A DNA stretch of 64,000 bases from Bacillus massilioanorexius (GTDB taxonomy: Bacteria; Bacillota; Bacilli; Bacillales; DSM-1321): positions 8,725-72,724 of the forward strand of contig NZ_CABKRX010000039.1 in assembly GCF_902374955.1 (NCBI RefSeq), written 5' to 3'. Shown one piece after another: positions 16,381 through 23,989 of this stretch. The notes beneath the pieces were generated by a model. That model was not told the origin of the DNA, searched no databases, and saw nothing but the letters and a program-made list of their open reading frames with translations. Position numbers and translations under genes: made by a program. Each line of letters opens with the position of its first letter. The first letter of the stretch is position 1.

Positions 16381-16560
16381 ATGAATCAAAATCCAAAGAA
16401 AACATTTAATAAAGATTTTGTACCAGAAAATAGTTCGATGGCAAAAGATTTAGAAGAAGTGAAAGAATTAGGCAAACAAATGGAGCAGATGGAAACAGCA
16501 AAAGAACTTAGAGAAGAGAAGGATTTAATTTCTGATCCAATACAAGAAAAGCATCTATAA
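16381..16560 (+). CDS. 59-residue hydrophilic protein between prkA and yhbH
   Basis: A short gene with ATG at 16381, eight to nine bases after TAAGGAG. The product is strongly charged and predicted helical, with a coiled-coil-like middle (KDLEEVKELGKQMEQMETAK) and no membrane segment. It ends just before a terminator. I do not recognise the family. Its position 70 bases after prkA suggests co-transcription and a sporulation-time role, which is inference only. Confidence 0.7.
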   Translation: MNQNPKKTFNKDFVPENSSMAKDLEEVKELGKQMEQMETAKELREEKDLISDPIQEKHL

Positions 16561-16569
16561 AAATTTTTA

Positions 16570-16615
16570 TAGGGCTATCTTAAAAATGATGCTTCATCGT
16601 TTTTAAGAAGCCCTT
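16570..16615 (+). terminator. hairpin after the 59-residue gene
   Basis: Arms AGGGCT...TTAAAAATGATG and CATCGTTTTTAAG...AGCCCT pair with an internal bulge. The T tail is weak. It separates prkA and its small partner from yhbH. Confidence 0.5.
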
Positions 16616-16987
16616 ATGCTATTACAAAGAGTTTTTACTTTGGTATATGGACGATTAGAGAAATATTTTGGTGGAAGATGGAATAGTAATCCGTTCGTTT
16701 TACAAATGAAGTCTGTTTTTTTGTGTGATCAGTTTCACTGTTTGCATATGTAGTATTGGTTTCAAGTTTGGGGAACTTCTTGTTTTAAGCGAGGATTTTC
16801 ATTAGGACCAAAAGTAGGTAAAAGTACAATTGTCAAAATAATTCGCAAATTATAAGAGATTCGTGCATAAGATAAAGAAACCAAAAATTTTATCTTATAC
16901 ACACTATTGCATAGAGTAGTTGGGTCGTTTCACAAGACTGATGTTTAAGTAGTTGCATTCAATAATTTCATAGAGGAGGGGAACAGC
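16616..16987 (+). other. upstream region of yhbH
   Basis: No gene is visible here. An inverted repeat, ATAAGATAAA and TTTTATCTTAT (about 16868-16899), lies 90 bases before yhbH and could be an operator or an RNA hairpin. I could not find a sigma-E promoter with correct spacing, although yhbH is expected to have one. Confidence 0.35.
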
Positions 16988-18157
16988 ATGTCGGTTAACA
17001 GCAACCATCAGTATGTTATTTCAAAAGAAGATTGGTCCCTCCATCGCAAAGGATTTGATGATCAACAACGTCATCAGGAAAAGGTTCAAGAGGCCATTAA
17101 TAATAATTTACCTGATTTAATCTCAGAAGAGAGTATTGTCATGTCAAATGGCACTGATGTCATTAAAATACCGATTCGTTCATTAGATGAATTTAAAATT
17201 CGCTACAACTATGACAAGAATAAGCATGTTGGTCAAGGCGATGGAGATAGTCAAGTTGGCGATGTTGTAGCAAGAGATGGATCAAGTAATCAAAAGGGAC
17301 CTGGGAAAGGCCAAGGAGCAGGAGATCAAGCTGGAGAAGATTATTACGAGGCTGAAGTTTCTTTATTAGAGCTAGAAGAAGCGCTTTTTAGTCAACTAGA
17401 GCTTCCTAATCTGAAAAGAAAAGAGCACGCAGAGCATACTGTAGAATTTATTGAGTTTAACGATATCCGCAAAACAGGTTTAATGGGTAATATTGATAAA
17501 AAGAAAACGATGGTTTCAGCATTTAAACGGAATGCACTTAATGGAAAACCAGGTTTTCATCCCATTTTTCAAGAGGATCTTAAATTTAAAACATGGAATG
17601 AAGTCATTAAACCTGATTCAAAAGCGGTTGTGCTAGCGATGATGGATACTTCAGGTTCTATGGGTATCTGGGAAAAGTATATGGCACGCAGCTTCTTCTT
17701 TTGGATGACTAGATTTTTGCGAACGAAGTATGAAACGGTGGAGATTGAATTTATTGCCCATCATACAGAAGCAAAAGTGGTTTCTGAAGAGGATTTTTTT
17801 ACTAAAGGGGAAAGTGGCGGCACAATTTGTTCCTCTGCCTATCGTAAAGCGTTAGAAATTATAGAAGAGAAATATCATCCTGATAAATTTAATATTTATC
17901 CATTTCATTTTTCAGATGGTGATAACCTAACATCCGATAATGCGCGGTGTGTGAAGCTGGTCGAAGAAATTATGAAGGTATCGAATATGTTTGGCTATGG
18001 AGAAGTGAATCAATACAATCGTCATTCTACACTTATGAGTGCGTATAAAAATATTAAAAATGAACAGTTTTTGTATTATATTTTAAAACAGAAATCAGAT
18101 GTATTTCACGCCATGAAGAGCTTTTTTAAAAAGGAAGAAGATAAGCAATTTGTGTAA
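16988..18157 (+). CDS. yhbH: sporulation protein YhbH (DUF444, VWA-like)
   Basis: A 389-aa soluble protein of the YeaH/YhbH family. A glycine-rich linker spans about residues 81-117, and a von Willebrand-A-type metal site follows with DTSGS at 220-224 after VVLAMM. B. subtilis yhbH is a sigma-E gene needed for normal sporulation. The start follows GAGGAGGGG. Together with prkA and spoVR it belongs to the conserved yeaG-yeaH-ycgB set of enterobacteria; the molecular job of the trio is still unclear. Confidence 0.95.
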   Translation: MSVNSNHQYVISKEDWSLHRKGFDDQQRHQEKVQEAINNNLPDLISEESIVMSNGTDVIKIPIRSLDEFKIRYNYDKNKHVGQGDGDSQVGDVVARDGSSNQKGPGKGQGAGDQAGEDYYEAEVSLLELEEALFSQLELPNLKRKEHAEHTVEFIEFNDIRKTGLMGNIDKKKTMVSAFKRNALNGKPGFHPIFQEDLKFKTWNEVIKPDSKAVVLAMMDTSGSMGIWEKYMARSFFFWMTRFLRTKYETVEIEFIAHHTEAKVVSEEDFFTKGESGGTICSSAYRKALEIIEEKYHPDKFNIYPFHFSDGDNLTSDNARCVKLVEEIMKVSNMFGYGEVNQYNRHSTLMSAYKNIKNEQFLYYILKQKSDVFHAMKSFFKKEEDKQFV

Positions 18158-18178
18158 AACAAAATCATTATAAAGTTT

Positions 18179-18227
18179 AAAGACATCTAAGCGGTGATTT
18201 AAAATCACTGTTTAGATGTCTTTTTAT
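18179..18227 (+). terminator. intrinsic terminator after yhbH
   Basis: Outer arms AGACATCTAA and TTAGATGTCT, with an inner GTGATTT/AAATCAC stem, followed by TTTTTAT. Confidence 0.85.
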
Positions 18228-18321
18228 CTCAATATGGCTTTATTGCCTACTTTGTATAGTAATATGAATGTCTAAAAAGGAATAGAGATTCACTTTTTAG
18301 ATAGCCCTTTTGTTTTAAATT

Positions 18322-19107
18322 TTATTCTACTTTGATACTTCCGGTTTTTGTTTCTAGTTTCAAAGTATGCTGACTATTGCCGTTTGTATAAGTATTGGTA
18401 TCTTCACCAAAAATCGAAGTGCTACCAATTTTAGTATTCGCTGTAATCATGTAGTTTTCTGGTTTTTTATCTGTAAAAACTTTTATAGATCCAACAGAAC
18501 TACTGATTGAGCCAGGATGTTGTAAAGAGTCAGTATCTACTTTAATAGAGCCAGCTTCACTTGATAATACAAGATTTTTGGTTTCTCCGAAAACCTTTAT
18601 GGAGCCAACTTGTGAGCGTGCAACTGTTTTTAATACATCTACATCTTTCATCTGTATACTGCCTGTTTTTGAAGATAATACAAGATTTTTAGCCTGTATA
18701 TTAGCCACTTTAATAGAGCCAACACTATTATCTACAATTATTTTTTTGAATTCTTTTTTTGGAAGATACACATACATTTTGTCTTCATTATATCTGAAAT
18801 TGATTCCTAACTGAAATTGGTTTTTATGTGAAGTTTTTATAAGTAATGTATCTCCGTTAATTTCGACCTTTGGCTTCATTGCTTTATTTGATTGGGATGT
18901 TTTTATAATAATTTCATCAGATGTTCCTTCAACAATTTCAAAAGCTCCATAGCTTGAGTTAAGTTTGATTACTTGAATAGAATCACTTTGTATTTTTTGT
19001 GTATCTTGTTGTTCGATATTTGTAAAATAAGCTTTAGCAGTAAAAACGGTTCCAATAATTCCAATGGTCAGAAGGAAAATAGCAAGTATAAATAGCTTTT
19101 TATGCAT
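18322..19107 (-). CDS. DUF4097 beta-repeat membrane-anchored protein (YvlB-like)
   Basis: A 261-aa protein with an N-terminal membrane helix (LFILAIFLLTIGIIGTVFTAKAYF) and a beta-helix-like body. The repeats are visible as recurring S-x-G-S-I-K-V phrases (SVGSIKVANIQ, SQVGSIKVFGE, SEAGSIKVDTD, SSVGSIKVFTD, KTGSIKVE). DUF4097 proteins are surface or secreted partners of PadR/DUF1700 systems tied to envelope stress. Its start overlaps the DUF1700 gene by eight bases. The function is not known in detail. Confidence 0.85.
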   Translation of the reverse strand: MHKKLFILAIFLLTIGIIGTVFTAKAYFTNIEQQDTQKIQSDSIQVIKLNSSYGAFEIVEGTSDEIIIKTSQSNKAMKPKVEINGDTLLIKTSHKNQFQLGINFRYNEDKMYVYLPKKEFKKIIVDNSVGSIKVANIQAKNLVLSSKTGSIQMKDVDVLKTVARSQVGSIKVFGETKNLVLSSEAGSIKVDTDSLQHPGSISSSVGSIKVFTDKKPENYMITANTKIGSTSIFGEDTNTYTNGNSQHTLKLETKTGSIKVE

Positions 19108-19669
19108 GGTTTATTCCTCCTTTGACAATGGAAATATTCCAACGATAATACATTTTAAAACCTTTTGAAACTATTTTTGATAAATGATACATACCTACTA
19201 AAAGAAAAATACCTAAGCCAGAGCAAGCGATGGCGACAAAAAATTCAAAGAGATAATAATCATTAAATCCGAGTACTAAGCTTAGAACTTGAAGAAGAGG
19301 TGCTGCTGTTAAGCAAATACCAGCTACCCAACCACCGAATAATACACCTATAAGACCAATTGCTGGTCCAAGTATAAAAACGAGATTGAAGAAGCCGAGA
19401 GCGATTGTAGCAACGATAGAACCGAATGAACTAGAATTCTTTGTTGTATTCTCGGATAAATCCAAGCCACTATTAACTCCTAATTCTTTCGCAATAATTA
19501 TGGGTGATCCTAGTTTTTCTACAATTTCTTCCTCTGATTTTCCTTCTGTTAAACCGTTGGCAAAATACTCGTTATAATCAGTTAAAATATCTTCACGCTC
19601 CTCTTTAGATAAAGAAGAGAGTAAGCGTTCTAATTCATTTAAGAATTGTTTTCTATTCATTTTGTTCAC
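19100..19669 (-). CDS. DUF1700 integral membrane protein
   Basis: A 189-aa protein. The first 75 residues are a cytosolic helical region of the DUF1700 type (MNRKQFLNELERLLSSLSKEEREDILTDYNEYFANG...EEEIVEKLGSP). Three to four hydrophobic segments follow. It overlaps PadR upstream by 17 bases and DUF4097 downstream by eight, so the three genes are one translationally coupled operon. Such proteins are thought to pass envelope signals, but no biochemical role is proven. Confidence 0.85.
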   Translation of the reverse strand: MNKMNRKQFLNELERLLSSLSKEEREDILTDYNEYFANGLTEGKSEEEIVEKLGSPIIIAKELGVNSGLDLSENTTKNSSSFGSIVATIALGFFNLVFILGPAIGLIGVLFGGWVAGICLTAAPLLQVLSLVLGFNDYYLFEFFVAIACSGLGIFLLVGMYHLSKIVSKGFKMYYRWNISIVKGGINHA

Positions 19670-19976
19670 CTTCCTCGATAATTTGATTTACAGCTAAAGA
19701 GAAGTCCTTCCATTCTTGAACCAACTGTTTCATATATAACTGACCACTATCTGTTAAATGATAATATTTACGCGAAGGACCTTCTGTTGATTCTTTAAGA
19801 TAGGTTGTAAAATACTCTTCTTTGGTTAATCGTCTTAATAAAGGATAAACGGACCCTTCGGATATTTGGAATCTATCTGAGATGTTTTGAACTAACTCAT
19901 AGCCGTAGCGATCTTTTTTATTAACTAATACAAGTACACATAATTCTAGAACGCCTTTTTTGAATTGAACATTCAA
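19653..19976 (-). CDS. PadR-family transcriptional regulator
   Basis: A 107-aa winged-helix repressor of the PadR-s2 type: KKGVLELCVLVLVNKKDRYGYELVQNI, then SEGSVYPLLRRLTKEEYFTTYLKES and GPSRKYYHLTDSGQLYMKQLVQEW. The TTG at 19976 is seven bases after AGGAGG; another in-frame TTG at 19997 lies upstream of that site and was rejected. It probably represses its own operon through the inverted repeat just upstream. Confidence 0.88.
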   Translation of the reverse strand: MNVQFKKGVLELCVLVLVNKKDRYGYELVQNISDRFQISEGSVYPLLRRLTKEEYFTTYLKESTEGPSRKYYHLTDSGQLYMKQLVQEWKDFSLAVNQIIEEGEQNE

Positions 19977-20010
19977 ATTTTGTCCTCCTTTCTGCAACTA
20001 CTGTTTAATG

Positions 20011-20031
20011 TATAGTACTGAGTTAACTATA
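20011..20031 (-). promoter_or_regulatory. candidate PadR operator
   Basis: A perfect inverted repeat TATAGT-N9-ACTATA lies 35 bases upstream of the padR start, within a promoter-like AT-rich stretch. PadR repressors usually bind dyads of this size at their own promoters, so autoregulation is likely. Confidence 0.5.
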
Positions 20032-20046
20032 GTATGACATTTACTA

Positions 20047-20391
20047 TTATTTAATGCAAGGTAGTGAAAAATTTTTTAAACAATATGCTAAACGATCATT
20101 TACATGTTTTTGCAAAATAAGACCACAATACCTTCCAGTGTACTGTGGTCTTATAGCTTTAATTTGAATTTTGACTTTCATTTCTGCTCTTTCGCTGTCT
20201 TTTAATCTTGGACAAATATAACATTTTTCACCATCTTTACGGCAGTCGTACAAGCAGCAAGCAGAGCGTAAAATCAATTTCTCATCTGGTTGATAAGGAT
20301 TATCTACGTAACAAATTTTATGTTTGAAAGGGTTGCGGCTGCGATTAAATATTTCAGGTGATAATGTTCCACAGCAAGACGGACTGATTTT
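20047..20391 (-). pseudogene. C-terminal remnant of an FhuF-type [2Fe-2S] siderophore-iron reductase
   Basis: The open frame has no usable start. It contains SPEIFNRSRNPFKHK, DNPYQPDE and the Cys pattern C-C-x10-C-x2-C (SACCLYDCRKDGEKCYICPR), the [2Fe-2S] ligand set of FhuF-like ferric reductases. Upstream the frame is closed by a stop, and downstream it reads into a terminator hairpin at 20113-20154, so the true stop has been lost. The N-terminal two thirds of the gene are missing. Probably a dead gene; a short functional protein is unlikely. Confidence 0.75.
20113..20154 (-). terminator. terminator read through by the FhuF remnant
   Basis: On the minus strand, arms ATAAGACCACA and TGTGGTCTTAT are perfect and are followed by TTTTG. 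It likely marks the former end of the fhuF-like gene. Confidence 0.7.
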
Positions 20392-20599
20392 TCAAATGAA
20401 AATTATTATTTTAAACTTTTTATAACTTTATATTTATATAATGGTGAGTTGCGAATATTTGATAATAAATTCATCTAATTATTGATACAAAAAACATTTA
20501 TGTTTTAAAAATCTTCTTTTGAAATAGATTAAATGTTTTGCTTTTTCAGAAAATAAGTGTTAGTATTTCAAAATAACAAATAGAAAAGAGGTACCTAAG

Positions 20600-20754
20600 A
20601 TGAGAAGATTTAACAGTAAAAATATAAATCTTATAACTCTCATATTATGCTAAAGGCTCAAGCGTTTCTAACATATTAAAAAACGTTTGGGTTACGCTTG
20701 TTATGAAGTAGTGAATGAAGCGAAGTGCTCAAACGGGATGCATATATTTCCCGT
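20600..20754 (+). promoter_or_regulatory. structured leader with a 17-codon upstream frame before the PTS-EIIC-like gene
   Basis: A 17-codon frame starts at 20600 after AAAAGAGG and stops at 20653. It is followed by a hairpin with arms CAAGCGT and ACGCTTG (20659-20700) and a second hairpin with arms ACGGGA and TCCCGT (20733-20754); GGTTTTTTATTTG follows at 20768. I cannot match it to a known riboswitch class. It could be an attenuator controlling the gene at 20834. The rest of 20392-20599 is AT-rich with no gene. Confidence 0.35.
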
Positions 20755-20833
20755 CCTTAATGGTCAGGGTTTTTTATTTGAATTCATACGTTTGAATATT
20801 CGGAATATTTATGCAGCATAGGAGTGGTACAAG

Positions 20834-21856
20834 ATGAGTAGAAAAGAATATATCATTGATCGCATGTTTAAGGCTTCAACAGGAATTGCGAATGCCGTAT
20901 TAGTAACATTAGGGATTGGCCTTTTATTTGAATCAATTGGAAATTATTTAGATTGGGAGATGTTTCTAACAATTGGTGGGGCGGCTAAAGTACTGTTAGC
21001 TCCAGCGCTAGGTGCAGGGATCGCCTATCAACTTGGAGGTAATTCATTAGTTATCTTTAGTGCAATGGCTTGTAGTACTGTTGGTGGTGCAGCGATTAAT
21101 CGGACCGCAGAGGGTGCTATTACGATTGTGACTGGACAGCCTATTTCAGCAGTGTTAGCTGCAATTGTTGCAACCTATGTAGGCAAAAGAATGCTAGGAA
21201 AAACAAAACTCGATATTATGGCTATTCCATTAGCGGCTATTTTTGTTGGTGGAATTGCAGGTGTTGGTTTGGCAAAGGTTACAACGCCATTATTAAATTG
21301 GATTAGTGGACAAATTACAGAATCTGTTTCTGGTTCACCTTTAATTGGTTCAATTGTTCTTGCTCTTGTATTTAGTTTATTATTAATGACACCAGCATCT
21401 TCAGCTGCACTAGCAATTGCGTTACAATTAGATCCTGTATCCAGTGCAGCAGCACTTATCGGTTGTACGGTACAATTCGTTGGCTTTACATTAATGTCAT
21501 TAAAAGACAATGACCTTGGAGGTTTCCTCGCACAATCAGTGGTAACACCGAAGGTTCAGTTTCCAAACTTAATTAAAAATCCAATTTATCTAGTACCAAC
21601 TTTAATTGCTGCAGCGATTAGTGCACCGATTGCAACGATGCTATTCAATTTTCAGGTTCCTTATGAATTGGGAGGAATGGGATTAAGTTCTTTAATTGCA
21701 CCAATTAATATCGTCACATCACAAGGCATACAAGTATTTTTCATTTATGTAGCAGTAGGAATGATCTTACCAGCAATTATTACACTTATTTTGCACAAAG
21801 TTTTAAAACTAATGGGAAAAGTAAAACCAGGAGATCTTCACTTAGAAGTAAATTAA
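20834..21856 (+). CDS. PTS EIIC-like membrane protein (COG3641/PfoR type)
   Basis: A 340-aa integral membrane protein with about nine hydrophobic segments, conserved small-residue stretches (GGAAKVLLAPALGAGIAYQLGG, TPASSAALAIALQLDP) and VQFVGFTLMSLKDNDLGG. It matches the stand-alone EIIC-like group that includes PfoR. No IIA or IIB domain is fused or adjacent, so phosphotransferase-driven uptake is not assured and the substrate is unknown. The start follows TAGGAGTGG. A structured leader precedes it. Confidence 0.82.
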   Translation: MSRKEYIIDRMFKASTGIANAVLVTLGIGLLFESIGNYLDWEMFLTIGGAAKVLLAPALGAGIAYQLGGNSLVIFSAMACSTVGGAAINRTAEGAITIVTGQPISAVLAAIVATYVGKRMLGKTKLDIMAIPLAAIFVGGIAGVGLAKVTTPLLNWISGQITESVSGSPLIGSIVLALVFSLLLMTPASSAALAIALQLDPVSSAAALIGCTVQFVGFTLMSLKDNDLGGFLAQSVVTPKVQFPNLIKNPIYLVPTLIAAAISAPIATMLFNFQVPYELGGMGLSSLIAPINIVTSQGIQVFFIYVAVGMILPAIITLILHKVLKLMGKVKPGDLHLEVN

Positions 21857-21904
21857 TCATCCGTTTTTACTAACCATACTTGAATCTTTTCATATATGAA
21901 TAGA

Positions 21905-21936
21905 AAGGTACCTAAAGAATTTTTCTTTAGGTACTT
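21905..21936. terminator. hairpin after the EIIC-like gene
   Basis: Arms AAGGTACCTAAAGAA and TTCTTTAGGTACTT form a near-perfect stem. There is no T run on either side, so termination is less certain than for other hairpins here. The rest of 21937-22137 shows nothing clear. Confidence 0.4.
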
Positions 21937-22137
21937 ACAAATTGTCGCCAAAAGGTATGGATAGGGTTTCCTCTTCATATCTTTTGGTATTTTTATTGAG
22001 TACTAAGGCTCTATTGATATTGAATTTTGAATAGCTTGTTTTGTTCAATTGCAGCTAAGCTGAAGAAGTTATTGGCTTAATAAGCCACGTGCTCTTCTCA
22101 ATGATAAAGTATTACGTAAGTGAAAACTACTAATCAA

Positions 22138-22590
22138 CTATAACGGTTTAACAGGTACACATATTTCGCAATAATGGCTTTTAACCAAATCGTCCGTGTA
22201 TCTTTCCAAAATGGGCTTGTTATCAATTTGATATCCACTATTGTGTAAAGCAGGAAATATTTCAGCCCATGCTTTTTGAATATCTTCTGCTGTATGTTTA
22301 ACTTGGAAGGTTGCATATTCGCCACCAGAAAGTTCGCCTTCATAAACAGAATCCTCTAATGGATAATCCATAGAGATTACAATACAAGCATCATATCTAC
22401 AATTTTCTGAAAGTGTTATAGCAGGATTATCTTGTGGAATTCCAAATATTATTGCTGATTTAAAAAGATTTTTCTTTTTAGCCCATCCCTTTAAATTTTC
22501 CATTACCTGACTGTTAGCGGGTCCATAAGGACCGACTTGTCGCATATATGCAACGCGATATTTTGGGAGAGTTTCAATTTTAAATGTCAT
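22138..22590 (-). CDS. GyrI-like small-molecule-binding protein
   Basis: A 150-aa stand-alone effector-binding domain of the GyrI/AraC-C-terminal type: MTFKIETLPKYRVAYMRQVGPYGPAN, then DACIVIS and LSGGEYATFQVKHTAEDIQKAWAEIFPALHNSGYQ, ending YCEICVPVKPL. No DNA-binding domain is attached. The frame stays open far upstream, but family members begin as here. The ATG at 22590 is 12 bases from GAAGAAGGG; the ATG at 22602 touches that site, so the start is uncertain by four codons. Confidence 0.82.
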   Translation of the reverse strand: MTFKIETLPKYRVAYMRQVGPYGPANSQVMENLKGWAKKKNLFKSAIIFGIPQDNPAITLSENCRYDACIVISMDYPLEDSVYEGELSGGEYATFQVKHTAEDIQKAWAEIFPALHNSGYQIDNKPILERYTDDLVKSHYCEICVPVKPL

Positions 22591-22639
22591 AGATCGCTTC
22601 ATCCCTTCTTCATTTGAATTTGTGGGGTACATTTTGAAT

Positions 22640-22790
22640 GTAACATGCTTTAAAAATATATACGCTTTATTTTTATAAATTATTGAAAATGACAGGAACG
22701 TTAGTAGAAAAAGAAACAGTCGAGATTCTGGACTGTATGTAGCGAGGAAAGTGCATCGGCCCTGCATGTGGAAATCAATAAGGTTATTTT
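22640..22790. other. gap with a possible worn repeat copy
   Basis: No gene is visible. The part CGAGATTCTGG...GAGGAAAGTGC...GTGGAAATCAATA recalls the GC-richer core and the GGAAATCAACA end of the Bacillaceae repeat family seen better at 25033-25150 and 25305-25473. Similarity is weak. Confidence 0.25.
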
Positions 22791-22872
22791 ATATTTTGCA
22801 CTATATAGAAGATAGGTGAAGAAGGTAAGCGATTGTTCTTATCCGAATGAGGAATGATGCTTTTTATTAACT

Positions 22873-22926
22873 TTAAGAAGTTCTTAAGATTCTTTTTAAT
22901 CTCTCTTAAGATTGATTGGCTATCAT
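22873..22926 (+). promoter_or_regulatory. four phased TTAAGA repeats upstream of the D,D-carboxypeptidase
   Basis: TTAAGA (22873), TTAAGA (22884), TTAATC (22896) and TTAAGA (22906) lie 10-12 bases apart, one per helix turn. The last ends nine bases before a TATCAT -10 (22921-22926). Direct repeats with this phase next to the -35 region are typical of OmpR/PhoB-type response regulators acting as activators. Confidence 0.6.
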
Positions 22927-22958
22927 GATAGTAGAACTCATGTAAGAGGAGAATTAAA

Positions 22959-23870
22959 ATGATGAAAAATTCGAAATTCGTTTGGGTTATAGCCATCGCC
23001 ATTATTATATGTGTAATTCCTAATTTAAAAGAGCTTGTTTCTTCTAAAGAAAATGAGTGGAAAAGAGCCATTTATCAAAAAGGGATGAATGAGCCCTACA
23101 TTTCAGGAGAGGCAGCAATTGTTCTCAATCAACAATCTGAAAAAGTTTTGTTTTCTAAAAATGAACATGAAAAATTATATCCTGCCAGCACCACAAAAAT
23201 TATGACGGCATTATTAGCTATAGAAAAAGGAGATTTAGAGGATGTTATTATGGTGGGTAAAGAAGTTTCTTTAAAGGAGTCAGGAGAAAGTACAGCTTAT
23301 CTTCAAAAGGGTCAAACCCTAACATTAAAACAATTATTGTCCGGATTAATGCTTCCATCTGGCAATGATGCTGCTCGAACAATCGCAATTTATGTTGCAA
23401 ATAAAGAAAAGCCTGGCTTATCCAATAAGAAAGCTATGGAGTATTTTGTGAGCTTAATGAATAAAAGAGCGAAAGAATTAGGGGCAAATGAATCGAATTT
23501 TATGAATCCACATGGTCTTCATCATAAGAATCATTTCTCAACAGCATACGATTTAGTAAAAATAGCATCTGAAGCAATGAAGCATCAAGAGTTTCAAGAG
23601 ATTGTTAATCAAAAAATGTATAGAGATTCAGAATTAACATATTCGAATCGCAATAAATTATTAGATGATGATAATGATTATTTTTATAAAGGTGCAAATG
23701 GAGTGAAAACTGGATATACAGATGAGGCTGGCTATTGTCTTGTTTCATCAGCTACAAGAAAGAATCAAAATGTAATTGCTGTTGTTTTACATTCGACAAA
23801 AAATGATGTTTGGAGCGATTCGATTAATCTATTAGATTACGGTTTTTCTTCTGTAAAAACTAGTAACTAA
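22959..23870 (+). CDS. D-alanyl-D-alanine carboxypeptidase (PBP5/DacF family, short form)
   Basis: An S11-family enzyme that trims the terminal D-Ala of peptidoglycan stem peptides. The active-site set is complete: S77-T-T-K80, S134-G-N136 and K250-T-G252. The N-terminus has one hydrophobic segment (FVWVIAIAIIICVIPNL), so it is exported or anchored by it. At 303 aa it lacks the C-terminal domain and amphipathic anchor of full PBP5. The start follows AAGAGGAG. Four TTAAGA-type repeats upstream suggest control by a response regulator shared with vanZ at 53458. Confidence 0.92.
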   Translation: MMKNSKFVWVIAIAIIICVIPNLKELVSSKENEWKRAIYQKGMNEPYISGEAAIVLNQQSEKVLFSKNEHEKLYPASTTKIMTALLAIEKGDLEDVIMVGKEVSLKESGESTAYLQKGQTLTLKQLLSGLMLPSGNDAARTIAIYVANKEKPGLSNKKAMEYFVSLMNKRAKELGANESNFMNPHGLHHKNHFSTAYDLVKIASEAMKHQEFQEIVNQKMYRDSELTYSNRNKLLDDDNDYFYKGANGVKTGYTDEAGYCLVSSATRKNQNVIAVVLHSTKNDVWSDSINLLDYGFSSVKTSN

Positions 23871-23873
23871 GAC

Positions 23874-23899
23874 TTAGGTAAAATTTAGTTTATATAGAT
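23874..23899 (+). promoter_or_regulatory. partial TTAG repeat array before the LCP gene
   Basis: TTAGGT (23874) and TTAGTT (23885) are 11 bases apart; ATAGAT follows at 23894. This is a shorter, weaker version of the arrays at 22873 and 53353. It could carry the same regulator, but two good copies may also arise by chance. Confidence 0.3.
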
Positions 23900-23989
23900 T
23901 TTTGAGAAAATATTGTCTACTTTTGGCTTGTTTGATAAATTAGAACTAGGTAATTGTTTATTCTAAAAATTCAAATACGGAGATTGTTC

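Noticed and set aside
16888..16917. Sigma-E promoter for yhbH
   Set aside because: TCTTATA and CATAGAGT are only ten bases apart instead of about 14; spacing does not fit.
20592..20700. Purine or preQ1 riboswitch before the EIIC-like gene
   Set aside because: GTTTCTAAC and TTATGAAGT recall parts of the purine aptamer, but the three-way junction and P1 pairing are not there; left as an unassigned leader.
22603..22767. 55-codon N-terminal extension of the GyrI-like protein
   Set aside because: Family members start at MTFKIETLPKY-like sequence; the extension has no ribosome site and overlaps a possible worn repeat.
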